A stretch of 15,650 nucleotides of DNA, from contig CAKQQG010000036.1 in assembly GCA_934270705.1 (NCBI GenBank), positions 1 to 15,650 of the forward strand. Reading direction: 5' to 3'. Below, piece by piece: positions 1-7,287 of this stretch (position 1 is the first letter of the stretch; each line of letters begins with the position of its first letter). This DNA is from an uncultured Oxalobacter sp. GTDB lineage: Bacteria > Pseudomonadota > Gammaproteobacteria > Burkholderiales > Burkholderiaceae_D. A program made the translations under genes and the position numbers. The notes beneath the pieces are model-generated. The model did not search any database. It was not told the origin of the DNA and saw only the letters and a program-made list of their open reading frames with translations.

Positions 1-152
1 TTTTCAGCCACTCTCAGCTGGCCGCAGTCCAGTTGCCGGATGACTTCGGCGATGGCGGCGCGGAGAATGGGGGATGCATCGGCGGCAGTGAAACTGTCGC
101 GGTTTTCCCATGCGTCCTCAATGATTTGCTTGAGCTGTTCCTGTTGTGTCAT
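1..152 (-). CDS. dapD: 2,3,4,5-tetrahydropyridine-2,6-dicarboxylate N-succinyltransferase, N-terminal part only
   Basis: Only the first 50 codons lie in the window; the gene runs off the left edge. The peptide begins MTQQEQLKQIIEDAWENR and continues through IAEVIRQLD to LRVAE, which matches the helical N-terminus of DapD (E. coli has a similar QLQNIIETAFERR and LRVAEK). DapD is a cytoplasmic trimer that transfers succinyl from succinyl-CoA to tetrahydrodipicolinate in the succinylase branch of diaminopimelate/lysine synthesis. The ATG at 152 has a good GAGGAAA ribosome binding site just upstream. The gene lies 43 bases downstream of dapC on the same strand, so the two are probably co-transcribed and act in consecutive steps. 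The catalytic left-handed beta-helix domain is outside the window, so intactness cannot be judged. Confidence 0.9.
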   Translation of the reverse strand, partial: MTQQEQLKQIIEDAWENRDSFTAADASPILRAAIAEVIRQLDCGQLRVAE

Positions 153-195
153 GGTGTTTCCTCTTGTGTTCTTGTGTTTTTGTGTGGGTGTTCGG

Positions 196-1392
196 TCAGG
201 GCAGTGTCCGCGCGAAAGCGGCGATACGCGCTATACCTTCCAGACATTCGGCGGGTTCGGCAACGAGCGCGATGCGGATGCGGTTTTTCCCGGGATTGCC
301 GCCATGGGCATCGCGCGCCAGATAGCTGCCCGGCAAGACGGTGACATGGCAGCTTTCGTACAGGCGGCGTGCGAATTCCGTATCGGAAAGACCGGTTTTT
401 TCATGGACTTCGGCCCAGAGATAGAAACTGGCGTCCGGCATCGAAACGTTCAGTGCCGATTGCAGCACGGGCAGTGCCTGCCGGAATTTGGCGGTATATT
501 TTTCACGGTTTTCGCGGACATGTGCCTCGTCGCTCCATGCCGCGATCGAGGCGGCCTGTACCGTCTCGCTCATGGCGGTACCGTGATAGGTACGATACAG
601 CAGAAATTTCCGGATGATGTCCGCGTCGCCGGCGACGAAGCCGGAACGCATGCCCGGGACGTTGGAGCGCTTGGAAAGCGACGAAAGCATGATCAGTCGC
701 GGATAGCCCTCGCGTCCGAGACGGTGCGCTGCTTCCAGTCCGCCCAGAGGCGGCGTGTCGAAGTAGATTTCCGAATAGCATTCGTCGGATGCGATCACGA
801 ATCCGTACCGGTCGGACAGTTCAAACAGTTTCTTCCATTGCGAAAGCGTCATGACCGCGCCGGTCGGATTGGCGGGCGAGCAGGTGTAAAGCAGTTTCGT
901 TTTCGCCCAGATATGTTCCGGCACGCTGTCGTAGTCGCAGGCGAAGTTCAGCGCCGGGTCGGCATTGACGAAATACGGTGTCGCACCGCCGAGCAGGGCC
1001 GCGCCTTCGTAGATCTGGTAGAACGGATTGGGACAGACCACGATGCCGTGTTCCGCCGGGTCGAGTACGGTTTGCGCCAGCGCGAACAGGGCTTCGCGTG
1101 ATCCCAGTGTCGGCAGGATGGCGGCCGGGTCGGGTACGGGAATGCCGTAGCGGTTTGCCAGCCAGCGCGCGATCGTTTCACGCAACGCAAGCGTGCCGAC
1201 GGTCGCCGGATAACGGGAAAGTCCTTCGGGATGGTCGGCCAGCGTTTGCCGGATGAAAGCCGGTGCGGGATGGCGCGGTTCGCCGATGCCCAGATTGATG
1301 GGGCTGTATGCCGGATCGGGTGTTACGTCGGCAAACAGCTTGCGCAGCTTTTCGAATGGATAGGGTTGCAGTCGGTCAAGTAACGGATTCAT
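196..1392 (-). CDS. dapC: Succinyldiaminopimelate transaminase (class I/II aminotransferase)
   Basis: This 398-residue cytoplasmic PLP enzyme should convert N-succinyl-2-amino-6-ketopimelate plus glutamate to N-succinyl-LL-diaminopimelate, the step after DapD. Fold-type I landmarks are in order: NLGIGEPRH near residue 33-41, SPANPTG with the PLP-ring Asn at 175, SDECYSEIY with the pyridine-nitrogen Asp at 203, SSLSKRSNVPGMRSGF with the Schiff-base Lys at 241, and a C-terminal NRIRIALV segment supplying the substrate-carboxylate Arg. The length is typical of beta- and gammaproteobacterial DapC. The start at 1392 gives the standard MNPLLDRLQPYPFEKL opening, though the ribosome binding site is weak. 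The adjoining dapD makes DapC far more likely than a generic aspartate aminotransferase. No frameshift is seen. Confidence 0.9.
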   Translation of the reverse strand: MNPLLDRLQPYPFEKLRKLFADVTPDPAYSPINLGIGEPRHPAPAFIRQTLADHPEGLSRYPATVGTLALRETIARWLANRYGIPVPDPAAILPTLGSREALFALAQTVLDPAEHGIVVCPNPFYQIYEGAALLGGATPYFVNADPALNFACDYDSVPEHIWAKTKLLYTCSPANPTGAVMTLSQWKKLFELSDRYGFVIASDECYSEIYFDTPPLGGLEAAHRLGREGYPRLIMLSSLSKRSNVPGMRSGFVAGDADIIRKFLLYRTYHGTAMSETVQAASIAAWSDEAHVRENREKYTAKFRQALPVLQSALNVSMPDASFYLWAEVHEKTGLSDTEFARRLYESCHVTVLPGSYLARDAHGGNPGKNRIRIALVAEPAECLEGIARIAAFARTLP

Positions 1393-1692
1393 AAGTCGGT
1401 ATTGCGGATTGTGCCTGAAATCATGGTTTCCAGCCGGAAATGATAATCGCTTTTCGGGATCGATGGCATACGTTTGCTTCCGATGGATGCGTCAAAATGC
1501 ATGCATAATCCGTGCCAGTTTGATGCAGTGCAGCACAAAAATGGTGCATGTGGAAAAACTGACGGCAAAACAGGTATGCCTTTGTGTTTTTGTCACAGGG
1601 GGGTCATGCCGTTGGCCTACTATGAAACGACAGCAAGCCTGTCCGGAAAGCGGTTTTCCGGATAGGGCAAAGTGCAGTGAAAGGATACCGGT
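1393..1692. other. Gene-poor intergenic region upstream of dapC
   Basis: About 300 bases with no convincing gene. It must hold the dapC promoter (minus strand), but I see no strong sigma-70 pair. Frames here read as Cys/His/Met-rich peptides with poor third-position bias, so I do not call them. It contains the self-complementary decamer ATGCATGCAT at 1497-1506 and the first 19-bp palindrome at 1643-1661. Confidence 0.5.
1643..1661. repeat. Palindrome copy 1 (19 bp)
   Basis: CCGGAAAGCGGTTTTCCGG is an inverted repeat with 9-bp arms around a single central G; one pair is G-T instead of A-T. It differs by one base from the palindrome at 2349-2367. No T-run follows on either strand, so it is not an obvious terminator. 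A small plus-strand reading frame begins 31 bases downstream. Confidence 0.6.
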
Positions 1693-1851
1693 ATGGACGT
1701 GAAAATCAATCGGAAAAAAATCCGCAAAGCCATCGCGCCGGTCGCCGTGCCGTGCAGCAGGGGTGTTGTCAATCGCGCCGGACGGATGGTTTTCGGACAA
1801 CGGCAAAAAACGGCGGGTCATCCGGCGGTATCGCCTGAACGGGATGTATGA
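1693..1851 (+). CDS. Possible small basic protein, 52 residues
   Basis: ATG at 1693 has a well-placed ribosome binding site (AAAGGA, about 7 bases upstream) and opens a 52-codon frame ending TGA at 1849-1851. The peptide is strongly basic (MDVKINRKKIRKAIAPVAV at the start, then scattered Arg and Lys) with no signal peptide or membrane segment. I do not recognise it. Support comes only from the ribosome binding site and fairly GC-rich third codon positions. It could equally be a chance frame in the region between dapC and the AcfC-like gene. No stop-associated terminator is visible. The 77-codon frame downstream on the same strand has a very similar ribosome binding site. Confidence 0.3.
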   Translation: MDVKINRKKIRKAIAPVAVPCSRGVVNRAGRMVFGQRQKTAGHPAVSPERDV

Positions 1852-2136
1852 TTTTTTTCAATAGGGTCATGCGACATGCGATCACAATCGGACGAACGGG
1901 CAGGCTATCGCAGGTTGTCCGTATGTAGGAAGATGGCGCCAGGATGAGACGATGAAACCGGATGGTTCTGCCGAGCGTGTTTTACCGTGTGCCGGTAGGG
2001 AATTTCCGGTATCTTGCGAGCGACAAAGCCATATCGGCGGAAAATCCGGTATATAATCGGCGCGACATGACAGGGTGCTGTCCACAAGACGGATACCCGG
2101 CCCGATGATGAATGTTTTACGAAAGGATTCGATCAG

Positions 2137-2370
2137 ATGCGTGTCATTTCCCGAAAAATCCATCAGCTCATGCTGCTGGGCAGTTTGCCGGCGTGCATGG
2201 TGGCGATGGTATTGTTCCGCGATCCTTCCAGCGATCAGCCGACGCATGATATGCCGGGCGGTGCGAACCGCTTCATCAACCGCAGTCGCACGATCAGTAT
2301 TCCGTTGCCGGTAGCCGAACGGGGCGGCCGCTATACGGGACGGCGTATCCGGAAAACGGTTTTCCGGTAA
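2137..2370 (+). CDS. Small hypothetical membrane protein, 77 residues
   Basis: The frame opens at ATG 2137 with GAAAGGA about 9 bases upstream and ends at TAA 2370. Third codon positions are strongly G/C, as in the confirmed genes here, which favours real coding. Residues about 11-27 (LMLLGSLPACMVAMVLF) look like one membrane-spanning or uncleaved signal segment after a basic Arg/Lys/His N-terminus. The remainder is polar and Arg-rich (GGRYTGRRIRK near the C-terminus), so a small inner-membrane protein or exported peptide is plausible. I do not recognise a family. A TATAAT hexamer at 2052-2057 could be its -10 box, but no -35 match is evident. The 3' end lies inside the second 19-bp palindrome, so that hairpin may end its transcript. 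Confidence 0.5.
   Translation: MRVISRKIHQLMLLGSLPACMVAMVLFRDPSSDQPTHDMPGGANRFINRSRTISIPLPVAERGGRYTGRRIRKTVFR
2349..2367. repeat. Palindrome copy 2 (19 bp), possible terminator
   Basis: CCGGAAAACGGTTTTCCGG is a perfect palindrome with 9-bp arms around one G. It overlaps the last codons of the 77-residue frame and is followed within 8 bases by a run of six T, so on the plus strand it could work as an imperfect intrinsic terminator. It differs by one base from the copy at 1643-1661. Confidence 0.55.
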
Positions 2371-2496
2371 ACGGTTTTTTCCCTCGCTATCAGGCATATA
2401 GCCTTCGCTGTGCCGAAATTTTCGCTGTTGTGCAGCATTTATTGACTTTTCGTAAAATAACAGGAAATTCCAGGCAATTTTCATGACGGAGGGTTT

Positions 2497-3261
2497 ATGA
2501 GGAAATGGGCATTCGCTTTGCTGTTTTTCGTTACCGGCGCGATGGCCGCGCCGACGGTACATGTCTATGGGCCGGGAGGTCCTGCGCCGGCCATGAAGGC
2601 CGCTGCCGCAGCTTATGAAAAGGCGAGTGGCGTGCAAGTGGTCGTTCAGGCCGGGCCGACACCGAAATGGGAAAACGCCGCCAGACAGAATGCGGATATG
2701 ATCTATTCCGGTTCGGAAGCCATGATGTCGGATTTCTGCAAGTTGTTCGGCGAACAGATCGTGCCGGAGACGGTGGTGCCTGTTTATCTGCGTCCTGCCG
2801 CCATTCTGGTGCGTCGCGGCAATCCGCGCAATATTCAGGGTGTGGCGGATCTGGCCGGCAAAAAAGTGAAAATTCTGGTCACCCATGGCGCCGGTCAGGT
2901 CGGTATGTGGGAAGACATTGCCGGGCGTCTGGGCAATATCGGAACGGTCAGGGCTTTTCGGGAAAATATCGCCTTTTTCGCTCCCAATACCGGAGTGGCA
3001 CGGCAGACATGGCTTGATGACGGCAGTTTCGATGCCTGGCTTGTCTTCAATATCTGGGGAATCGCCAATCCCGGAGATGGCGAGATCGTGGCGCTGGAAC
3101 CGGAATACCGTGTCTATCGCCCGATGGATATCGCGTTGACTCGTGAAGGACAGAAAAACGGCGCTGCGGCTGGTTTTTACCGGTTCATTTCATCGAAGGA
3201 AGGTCGTGCGATTTTCGAAAAGTACGGCTGGATGGAAAATGCGGCAACGGATAAACCGTAA
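2497..3261 (+). CDS. acfC: AcfC-like ABC-type periplasmic substrate-binding protein
   Basis: This 254-residue protein has a cleavable signal peptide (MRKWAFALLFFVTGAMA, cut after about residue 17) and the features of a type II periplasmic binding protein of the molybdate/sulfate-binding class. It resembles the accessory colonization factor AcfC subgroup: YGPGGP at 24-29 right after the signal, ADMIYSGSE at 67-74, VYLRPAAILVRRGNPRNI around 96-113, GMWEDI at 136-141, APNTGVAR at 162-169 and EYRVYR at 203-208. The start is fixed by GGAGG a few bases upstream of ATG 2497. No permease or ATPase gene lies nearby, so it is an orphan binding protein. Its ligand cannot be read from sequence; an oxyanion or small acid is a family-based guess. 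It converges on the decarboxylase gene and shares a hairpin terminator with it. The AcfC assignment comes from remembered motifs. Confidence 0.75.
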   Translation: MRKWAFALLFFVTGAMAAPTVHVYGPGGPAPAMKAAAAAYEKASGVQVVVQAGPTPKWENAARQNADMIYSGSEAMMSDFCKLFGEQIVPETVVPVYLRPAAILVRRGNPRNIQGVADLAGKKVKILVTHGAGQVGMWEDIAGRLGNIGTVRAFRENIAFFAPNTGVARQTWLDDGSFDAWLVFNIWGIANPGDGEIVALEPEYRVYRPMDIALTREGQKNGAAAGFYRFISSKEGRAIFEKYGWMENAATDKP

Positions 3262-3276
3262 CGGCAGGCATGGGCT

Positions 3277-3310
3277 GTGAAAAAAGACGGGACACCCCGT
3301 CTATTTTCAC
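3277..3310. terminator. Bidirectional intrinsic terminator
   Basis: A 15-bp stem (3277-3291 with 3296-3310, one A-A mismatch) closes on an ACAC tetraloop. The stem is flanked by an A-rich left arm and T-rich right arm (GTGAAAAAAGACGGG / CCCGTCTATTTTCAC), so it gives a U-rich 3' side on both strands. It lies between the convergent AcfC-like gene (stop 3261) and decarboxylase gene (stop 3333), where it would serve both. Confidence 0.85.
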
Positions 3311-3332
3311 AGGTGGCCGACCGCTTTGCCGG

Positions 3333-5597
3333 TCATACGCATTCTTTTTTGACGCAATCGACGAAATATTCCCATTTGCCGTCGCGGTTTTGATGGCGGA
3401 TCAGTCCGTGGACGTCCGTTTCGAATCCCGGGAACCGGTCGTTGAAGTCGCGTGCGAATTTCAGGTAATCGACGATCGTCCGGTTGAAGCGTTCACCCGG
3501 AATCAGCAGCGGAATGCCGGGCGGATAGGGAGTCAGCAAAATGGCGGTGACGCGGCCTTCGAGTTCGTCGATCGGTACCCGTTCGATTTCGCGGTGCGCC
3601 ATCTTGGCATAGGCGTCCGACGGTTTCATGGCCGGTATCATGTTCGACAGATACATGTCAGTAGTCAGGTGGGCCACGTCGTTTTCACGGTAGAAGTCGT
3701 GGATTTTCTGGCAGAGATCGCGCAGGCCGAATTGTTCGTAACGCGGATGCGCGGCGGCAAATTCCGGCAGGATGCGCCAGATCGGCTGGTTCTTGTCGTA
3801 GTCGTCCTTGAATTGCTGGAGCGCGGTGACCAGTGTGTTCCAGCGGCCTTTGGTGATGCCGATGGTGAACATGATGAAGAAGCTGTACAGACCGCATTTT
3901 TCGACGATGATGCCGTTTTCCGCCAGATACATCTTGACGATCGAGGCGGGAATGCCTGTCGCCTCGAATTCGCCGGCCAGTGACAGTCCCGGTGTGATGA
4001 CGGTGGCCTTGATCGGGTCGAGCATGTTGAATCCCGGCGCGATGTCGCCGAAGCCGTGCCAGTTGTATTCTGCCCTGAGAATCCAGTCTTCGCGCTGACC
4101 GATGCCGTTTTCGGCGAAGTCTTCAGGTCCCCAGACTTCGAACCACCAGTCTTTGCCCCATTCCTTTTCGATTTTTTTCATGGCGCGGCGGAAGTCCAGC
4201 GCCTCGAGGATGGATTCCTCGACCAGTGCGGTACCGCCCGGCGGTTCCATCATGGCGGCCGCCACGTCGCACGATGCGATGATGGCGTATTGCGGCGAGG
4301 TGGACGTGTGCATCAGAAAGGATTCGTTGAAGATGTTCTGGTCGAGTTTGACTTCCTCGGATTCCTTGACGAGAATCTGCGACGCTTGCGACAGGCCAGC
4401 CAGCAGTTTGTGCGTGGACTGTGTCGAGAAGATCATGGATTTGCGCGCGCGCGGGGTGTACGGCCCGATGGCGTGCATGTCGCGGTAGAAATCGTGGAAG
4501 GCGGCATGCGGCAGCCAGGCTTCGTCGAAATGCAGGGTGTCGATTTCGCCGTCGAGCATGGTCTTGATCGTTTCGACGTTGTAGATGATCCCGTCGTAGG
4601 TCGATTGGGTGATCGTCAGGATACGCGGTTTTTTGTTGACGGCGTCACGCGCGAACGGGTTGGCCTCGATTTTCTTTTTGATGTTTTCCGGTTTGAATTC
4701 GTCTTTCGGAATCGGGCCGATGATGCCGTAATGGTTGCGTGTCGGCATCAGGAAAACCGGAATGGCGCCGGTCATGATGATGGCGTGCAGAATCGATTTG
4801 TGGCAGTTGCGGTCCACGACGACGATGTCGCCGCTGGCGATGGTGGAGTGCCAGACGATCTTGTTGGACGTGGATGTGCCGTTCGTGACGAAGTAGCAAT
4901 GGTCTGCGTTGAAAATGCGGGCGGCGTTGCGTTCGCTTTGCGCGACGGGACCGGTATGGTCCAGCAGCTGGCCCAGTTCCTCGACGGCGTTGCACACGTC
5001 GGCACGCAGCATGTTCTCACCGAAGAACTGGTGGAACATCTGGCCGATCGGCGATTTCAGGAACGCCACGCCGCCGGAGTGTCCCGGACAGTGCCAGGAG
5101 TACGAGCCGTCCTGCGCGTAGTGCATCAGGGCGCGGAAAAACGGCGGCGCCAGTCCGTCGAGATAGGTTTTCGCTTCACGGATGATGTGCCGCGCGACGA
5201 ATTCGGGCGTATCCTCGAACATGTGGATGAAGCCGTGCAGTTCACGCAAGAGGTCGTTCGGAATATGACGAGATGTGCGGGTCTCGCCGTACAGGTAGAT
5301 CGGAATGTCGGCGTTTTTGCTGCGGATTTCGGTGACGAAAGCGCGCAGGGGTTTGAGTGCCTGGTCGATTTCCTCGCGGGTACCGTTGCCGAATTCCTCG
5401 TCGTCGATGGAAAGCACGAATGCCGATGCGCGCGACTGCTGTTGCGCGAACTGCGACAGGTCGCCATAGCTGGTGACGCCCAGCACTTCCATGCCTTCGT
5501 CTTCCATGGCTTTGGCAAGGGCACGGATACCCAGTCCGGAAGAATTTTCGGAACGGTAGTCTTCGTCGATGATGACGATAGGAAAGCGAAATTTCAT
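3333..5597 (-). CDS. Orn/Lys/Arg decarboxylase (PLP-dependent, AdiA/CadA type)
   Basis: This 754-residue cytoplasmic enzyme has the three-part layout of bacterial inducible basic amino-acid decarboxylases: an N-terminal wing domain (about 1-125, FPIVIIDEDYRSE), the PLP core and a C-terminal domain. Core landmarks, numbered from ATG 5597, are SWHCPGHSGG near 167-176, DRNCHKS with the PLP-stacking His at 266, HFDEAW with Asp 358, STQSTHKLLAG with the Schiff-base Lys at 397, and TPYPPGIPLLIPGE near the end. Length and motifs resemble E. coli AdiA (arginine), but specificity for arginine, lysine or ornithine cannot be fixed by eye. Such enzymes use cytoplasmic protons and support acid resistance with an antiporter, and no antiporter gene is in the window. 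The ATG at 5597 is preferred over an in-frame TTG at 5609 because GGAG sits 6 bases before it; the TTG would overlap that site. Confidence 0.92.
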   Translation of the reverse strand: MKFRFPIVIIDEDYRSENSSGLGIRALAKAMEDEGMEVLGVTSYGDLSQFAQQQSRASAFVLSIDDEEFGNGTREEIDQALKPLRAFVTEIRSKNADIPIYLYGETRTSRHIPNDLLRELHGFIHMFEDTPEFVARHIIREAKTYLDGLAPPFFRALMHYAQDGSYSWHCPGHSGGVAFLKSPIGQMFHQFFGENMLRADVCNAVEELGQLLDHTGPVAQSERNAARIFNADHCYFVTNGTSTSNKIVWHSTIASGDIVVVDRNCHKSILHAIIMTGAIPVFLMPTRNHYGIIGPIPKDEFKPENIKKKIEANPFARDAVNKKPRILTITQSTYDGIIYNVETIKTMLDGEIDTLHFDEAWLPHAAFHDFYRDMHAIGPYTPRARKSMIFSTQSTHKLLAGLSQASQILVKESEEVKLDQNIFNESFLMHTSTSPQYAIIASCDVAAAMMEPPGGTALVEESILEALDFRRAMKKIEKEWGKDWWFEVWGPEDFAENGIGQREDWILRAEYNWHGFGDIAPGFNMLDPIKATVITPGLSLAGEFEATGIPASIVKMYLAENGIIVEKCGLYSFFIMFTIGITKGRWNTLVTALQQFKDDYDKNQPIWRILPEFAAAHPRYEQFGLRDLCQKIHDFYRENDVAHLTTDMYLSNMIPAMKPSDAYAKMAHREIERVPIDELEGRVTAILLTPYPPGIPLLIPGERFNRTIVDYLKFARDFNDRFPGFETDVHGLIRHQNRDGKWEYFVDCVKKECV

Positions 5598-5637
5598 CTC
5601 GGTCTCCAAATATGTACAGTGAGGGAAAGGCAGCTGC

Positions 5638-5669
5638 TATCCTGTTGTTCCGTCACGGTTTTCAGGATA
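5638..5669 (-). promoter_or_regulatory. Inverted repeat in decarboxylase leader
   Basis: TATCCTG (5638-5644) and CAGGATA (5663-5669) are perfect 7-bp inverted repeats separated by 18 bases, about 40-70 bases upstream of the decarboxylase ATG. Two TATAAT hexamers on the minus strand (plus-strand 5698-5703 and 5748-5753) could be -10 boxes, but neither has a good -35. If transcription starts from the nearer one, the repeat lies in the 5' leader and could form a hairpin; otherwise it could be an operator. Function is inferred from position. Confidence 0.4.
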
Positions 5670-5828
5670 TTCGGACATGCCGGAAATTGTGACCGGAATT
5701 ATACGTGATCTGCGCTGTTTTGCATTTCCGATCGGCCTTCGGCGGGCATTATAAAACCGTAAAACAACAGTTCGGTGACGGTGCGGGATTTTTTCGTGCC
5801 GCACGTGCAAGGGGACGGGGGATTTTGC

Positions 5829-5863
5829 CGCACGGCATGCCGGAGCGGACGCCATGCCGTGCG
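5829..5863 (-). terminator. Hairpin downstream of porin 1
   Basis: A perfect 11-bp stem (CGCACGGCATG 5829-5839 with CATGCCGTGCG 5853-5863) and a 13-base loop lie 10 bases after the porin 1 stop. No T-run follows on the minus strand, so it may be a 3'-end stability or Rho-associated hairpin instead of a classical intrinsic terminator. Confidence 0.5.
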
Positions 5864-5873
5864 ACGGGTGAAA

Positions 5874-6989
5874 TCAGAAGGTGTGCGTCATGCCTAGCTG
5901 GATACCGGTGACGTGTTCCTCGTCGTAGCCGCTGCCGTTGAAAAAACTGGAAATGGCGCCGTTTTCATAGTCGGTATAGGCCACCATGCCGTAAAGCGAG
6001 GTTCGTTTGGAAAGATCGTAGGTATAACCCAGCGCGTATTTCTTCAGGTCGGCCGAGCTGTGGCCGTCCCAGTAGGCGCCACCGTCGGCTGCGCTCATGC
6101 CGCGGACATCTTCGAGCTTGACATAGTTGAAGGCGGCCTTGAATGTGCCGGGGCCGACCTTGTAGTTCAGGCCGAGAATCCAGTTGTCCATTTTGGACGC
6201 GACGCCGTTGATGAGTGTGGATTCCGCCACGCCGCTGTTTTCGGAAAGCGAACGTTCGGCGTTGTACCAGCCTCTGTCGTGCGTTTTTTCATAAGCCAGC
6301 GAAATTCTGAGGTCGCCCCATGTATAGGCGCCGCCCAGATTCCAGACGAAGGACCGGTTGGAGTCGGCCAGCCGGCTCCAGTTGCCGAGCAAGGCGACGA
6401 CGCCGTTGTCGTACAGAACGGAAGCGGCGTAGCCGTCGTTGTCGGCGCCTGCCAGTGCAAAGGCGCTGTCATCATTGCCTTTTGTGTTTTTGCCCAGACT
6501 GTATGTCGCACCGATCTGGAATCCGGACAGGTTCGGACTGTCGTAGCGCAGTGTATTGTCGATCTGGGAGGAACGCTGGGTGGAGAGTGTCATGCTGGCG
6601 ATACTGTCCTGGTTGAACGGGTCGAGAGTACGCAGGGTCTCTGTCGGCAATTCGTCCACGCGGCCGATACGGAATGTGCCGAAGGGGGTGCCGATGCCGA
6701 CGTTCGCGCCGCCGTACCAGTCGATGTCCGGGTTGCCGCCATAGACCGTTCCGTCATTGAGATTGAGCCGGTGTTCCAGCTGGAACATGGCCTTGTAGCC
6801 GCCGCCAAGATCTTCCGTCCCTTTAAAGCCCAGACTGCTTTCGTAATTGTGAGTCATGTAGGTGTCTTTGCCGGTCTGTTTGGCGATACCGGTATCGACG
6901 ACGCCGTAAATGATCAGGTTCGGTTGCGCCATGGCGGATGTCATGACCGACAGGGTGGCCAGAAGCAATGCAAGCGAGGTTTTTTTCAT
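5874..6989 (-). CDS. Outer-membrane porin 1 (Gram-negative general porin family)
   Basis: A 371-residue trimeric beta-barrel porin for passive diffusion of small solutes across the outer membrane. The start at ATG 6989 has GGAG 5 bases upstream and gives a standard signal peptide (MKKTSLALLLATLSVMTSAMA, cleaved before QPNLIIYG). Family marks in order: IYGVVDTG near 27-34, GFKGTEDLGGGYKAMFQLE near 54-72, GTFRIGR at 104-110 leading into the L3 constriction loop with DPFNQ at 123-127, RYDSPNLSGF at 148-157, many alternating strands, and a final HTF with the terminal Phe needed for barrel assembly. It is the most diverged of the three tandem porins. It has its own ribosome binding site and about 300 bases upstream, so it is probably transcribed separately. 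Substrate preference cannot be inferred. Confidence 0.92.
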   Translation of the reverse strand: MKKTSLALLLATLSVMTSAMAQPNLIIYGVVDTGIAKQTGKDTYMTHNYESSLGFKGTEDLGGGYKAMFQLEHRLNLNDGTVYGGNPDIDWYGGANVGIGTPFGTFRIGRVDELPTETLRTLDPFNQDSIASMTLSTQRSSQIDNTLRYDSPNLSGFQIGATYSLGKNTKGNDDSAFALAGADNDGYAASVLYDNGVVALLGNWSRLADSNRSFVWNLGGAYTWGDLRISLAYEKTHDRGWYNAERSLSENSGVAESTLINGVASKMDNWILGLNYKVGPGTFKAAFNYVKLEDVRGMSAADGGAYWDGHSSADLKKYALGYTYDLSKRTSLYGMVAYTDYENGAISSFFNGSGYDEEHVTGIQLGMTHTF

Positions 6990-7263
6990 GGTTTCTCCGG
7001 ATGGGGTGGTGGTCGTGCATGGGTGCAAATGCGGCGATCATAGCGTGTATGACTGTTGCCTGCCATGATGGGCGATCGCCGGGAAAGCGGCTTTGAGAAA
7101 AAACCAACGGGAGAAAAGTTGTCGTGCAAGATGTTGTTTTTATGCGTCGCCGCTTTGCATCGGTATCATGGCGGCAGGGATGCATGGGGCGATGAACGGG
7201 CTTTTCCTGTTGACCGTGCCATATCCGCCGGTGTGGACGATGTCCGGAAAAACAGGTTTTCGG

Positions 7264-7285
7264 CGCCGTTCATGCCGTTACGGCG
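7264..7285 (-). terminator. Possible weak terminator of porin 2
   Basis: Immediately after the porin 2 stop, CGCCGT/ACGGCG (7264-7269 with 7280-7285) can pair, followed on the minus strand by CCGAAAACCTGTTTTTCC. That tract contains a T5 run and a further AAAA/TTTT pairing. The stem is short, so this is a tentative call. Confidence 0.35.
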
Positions 7286-7287
7286 AA

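Noticed and set aside
40..1101. A 353-codon open frame on the plus strand opposite dapC and dapD
   Set aside because: Shadow of dapC; the antisense peptide has no recognisable motif.
1497..1506. ATGCATGCAT palindrome upstream of dapC
   Set aside because: A 10-bp self-complementary repeat of ATGC is short and can occur by chance; no second copy or flanking site gives it meaning.
1882..2886. A 334-codon minus-strand frame overlapping the binding-protein gene
   Set aside because: It runs antisense through a well-supported signal-bearing protein and is rich in His and Arg without any motif.
5598..5609. TTG start adding four residues to the decarboxylase
   Set aside because: The TTG overlaps the GGAG ribosome binding site of the ATG at 5597, and MKFRFP is the usual opening of this family.
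4056..5708. A 550-codon open frame on the plus strand opposite the decarboxylase
   Set aside because: It is antisense to an unmistakable PLP decarboxylase and reads as Val/Asp/Arg/Phe-rich sequence without family motifs; codon bias of the true gene explains the open frame.
5913..7043. A 376-codon open frame on the plus strand opposite porin 1
   Set aside because: It is antisense to a clear porin with signal peptide and terminal Phe; no domain or ribosome binding site supports it.
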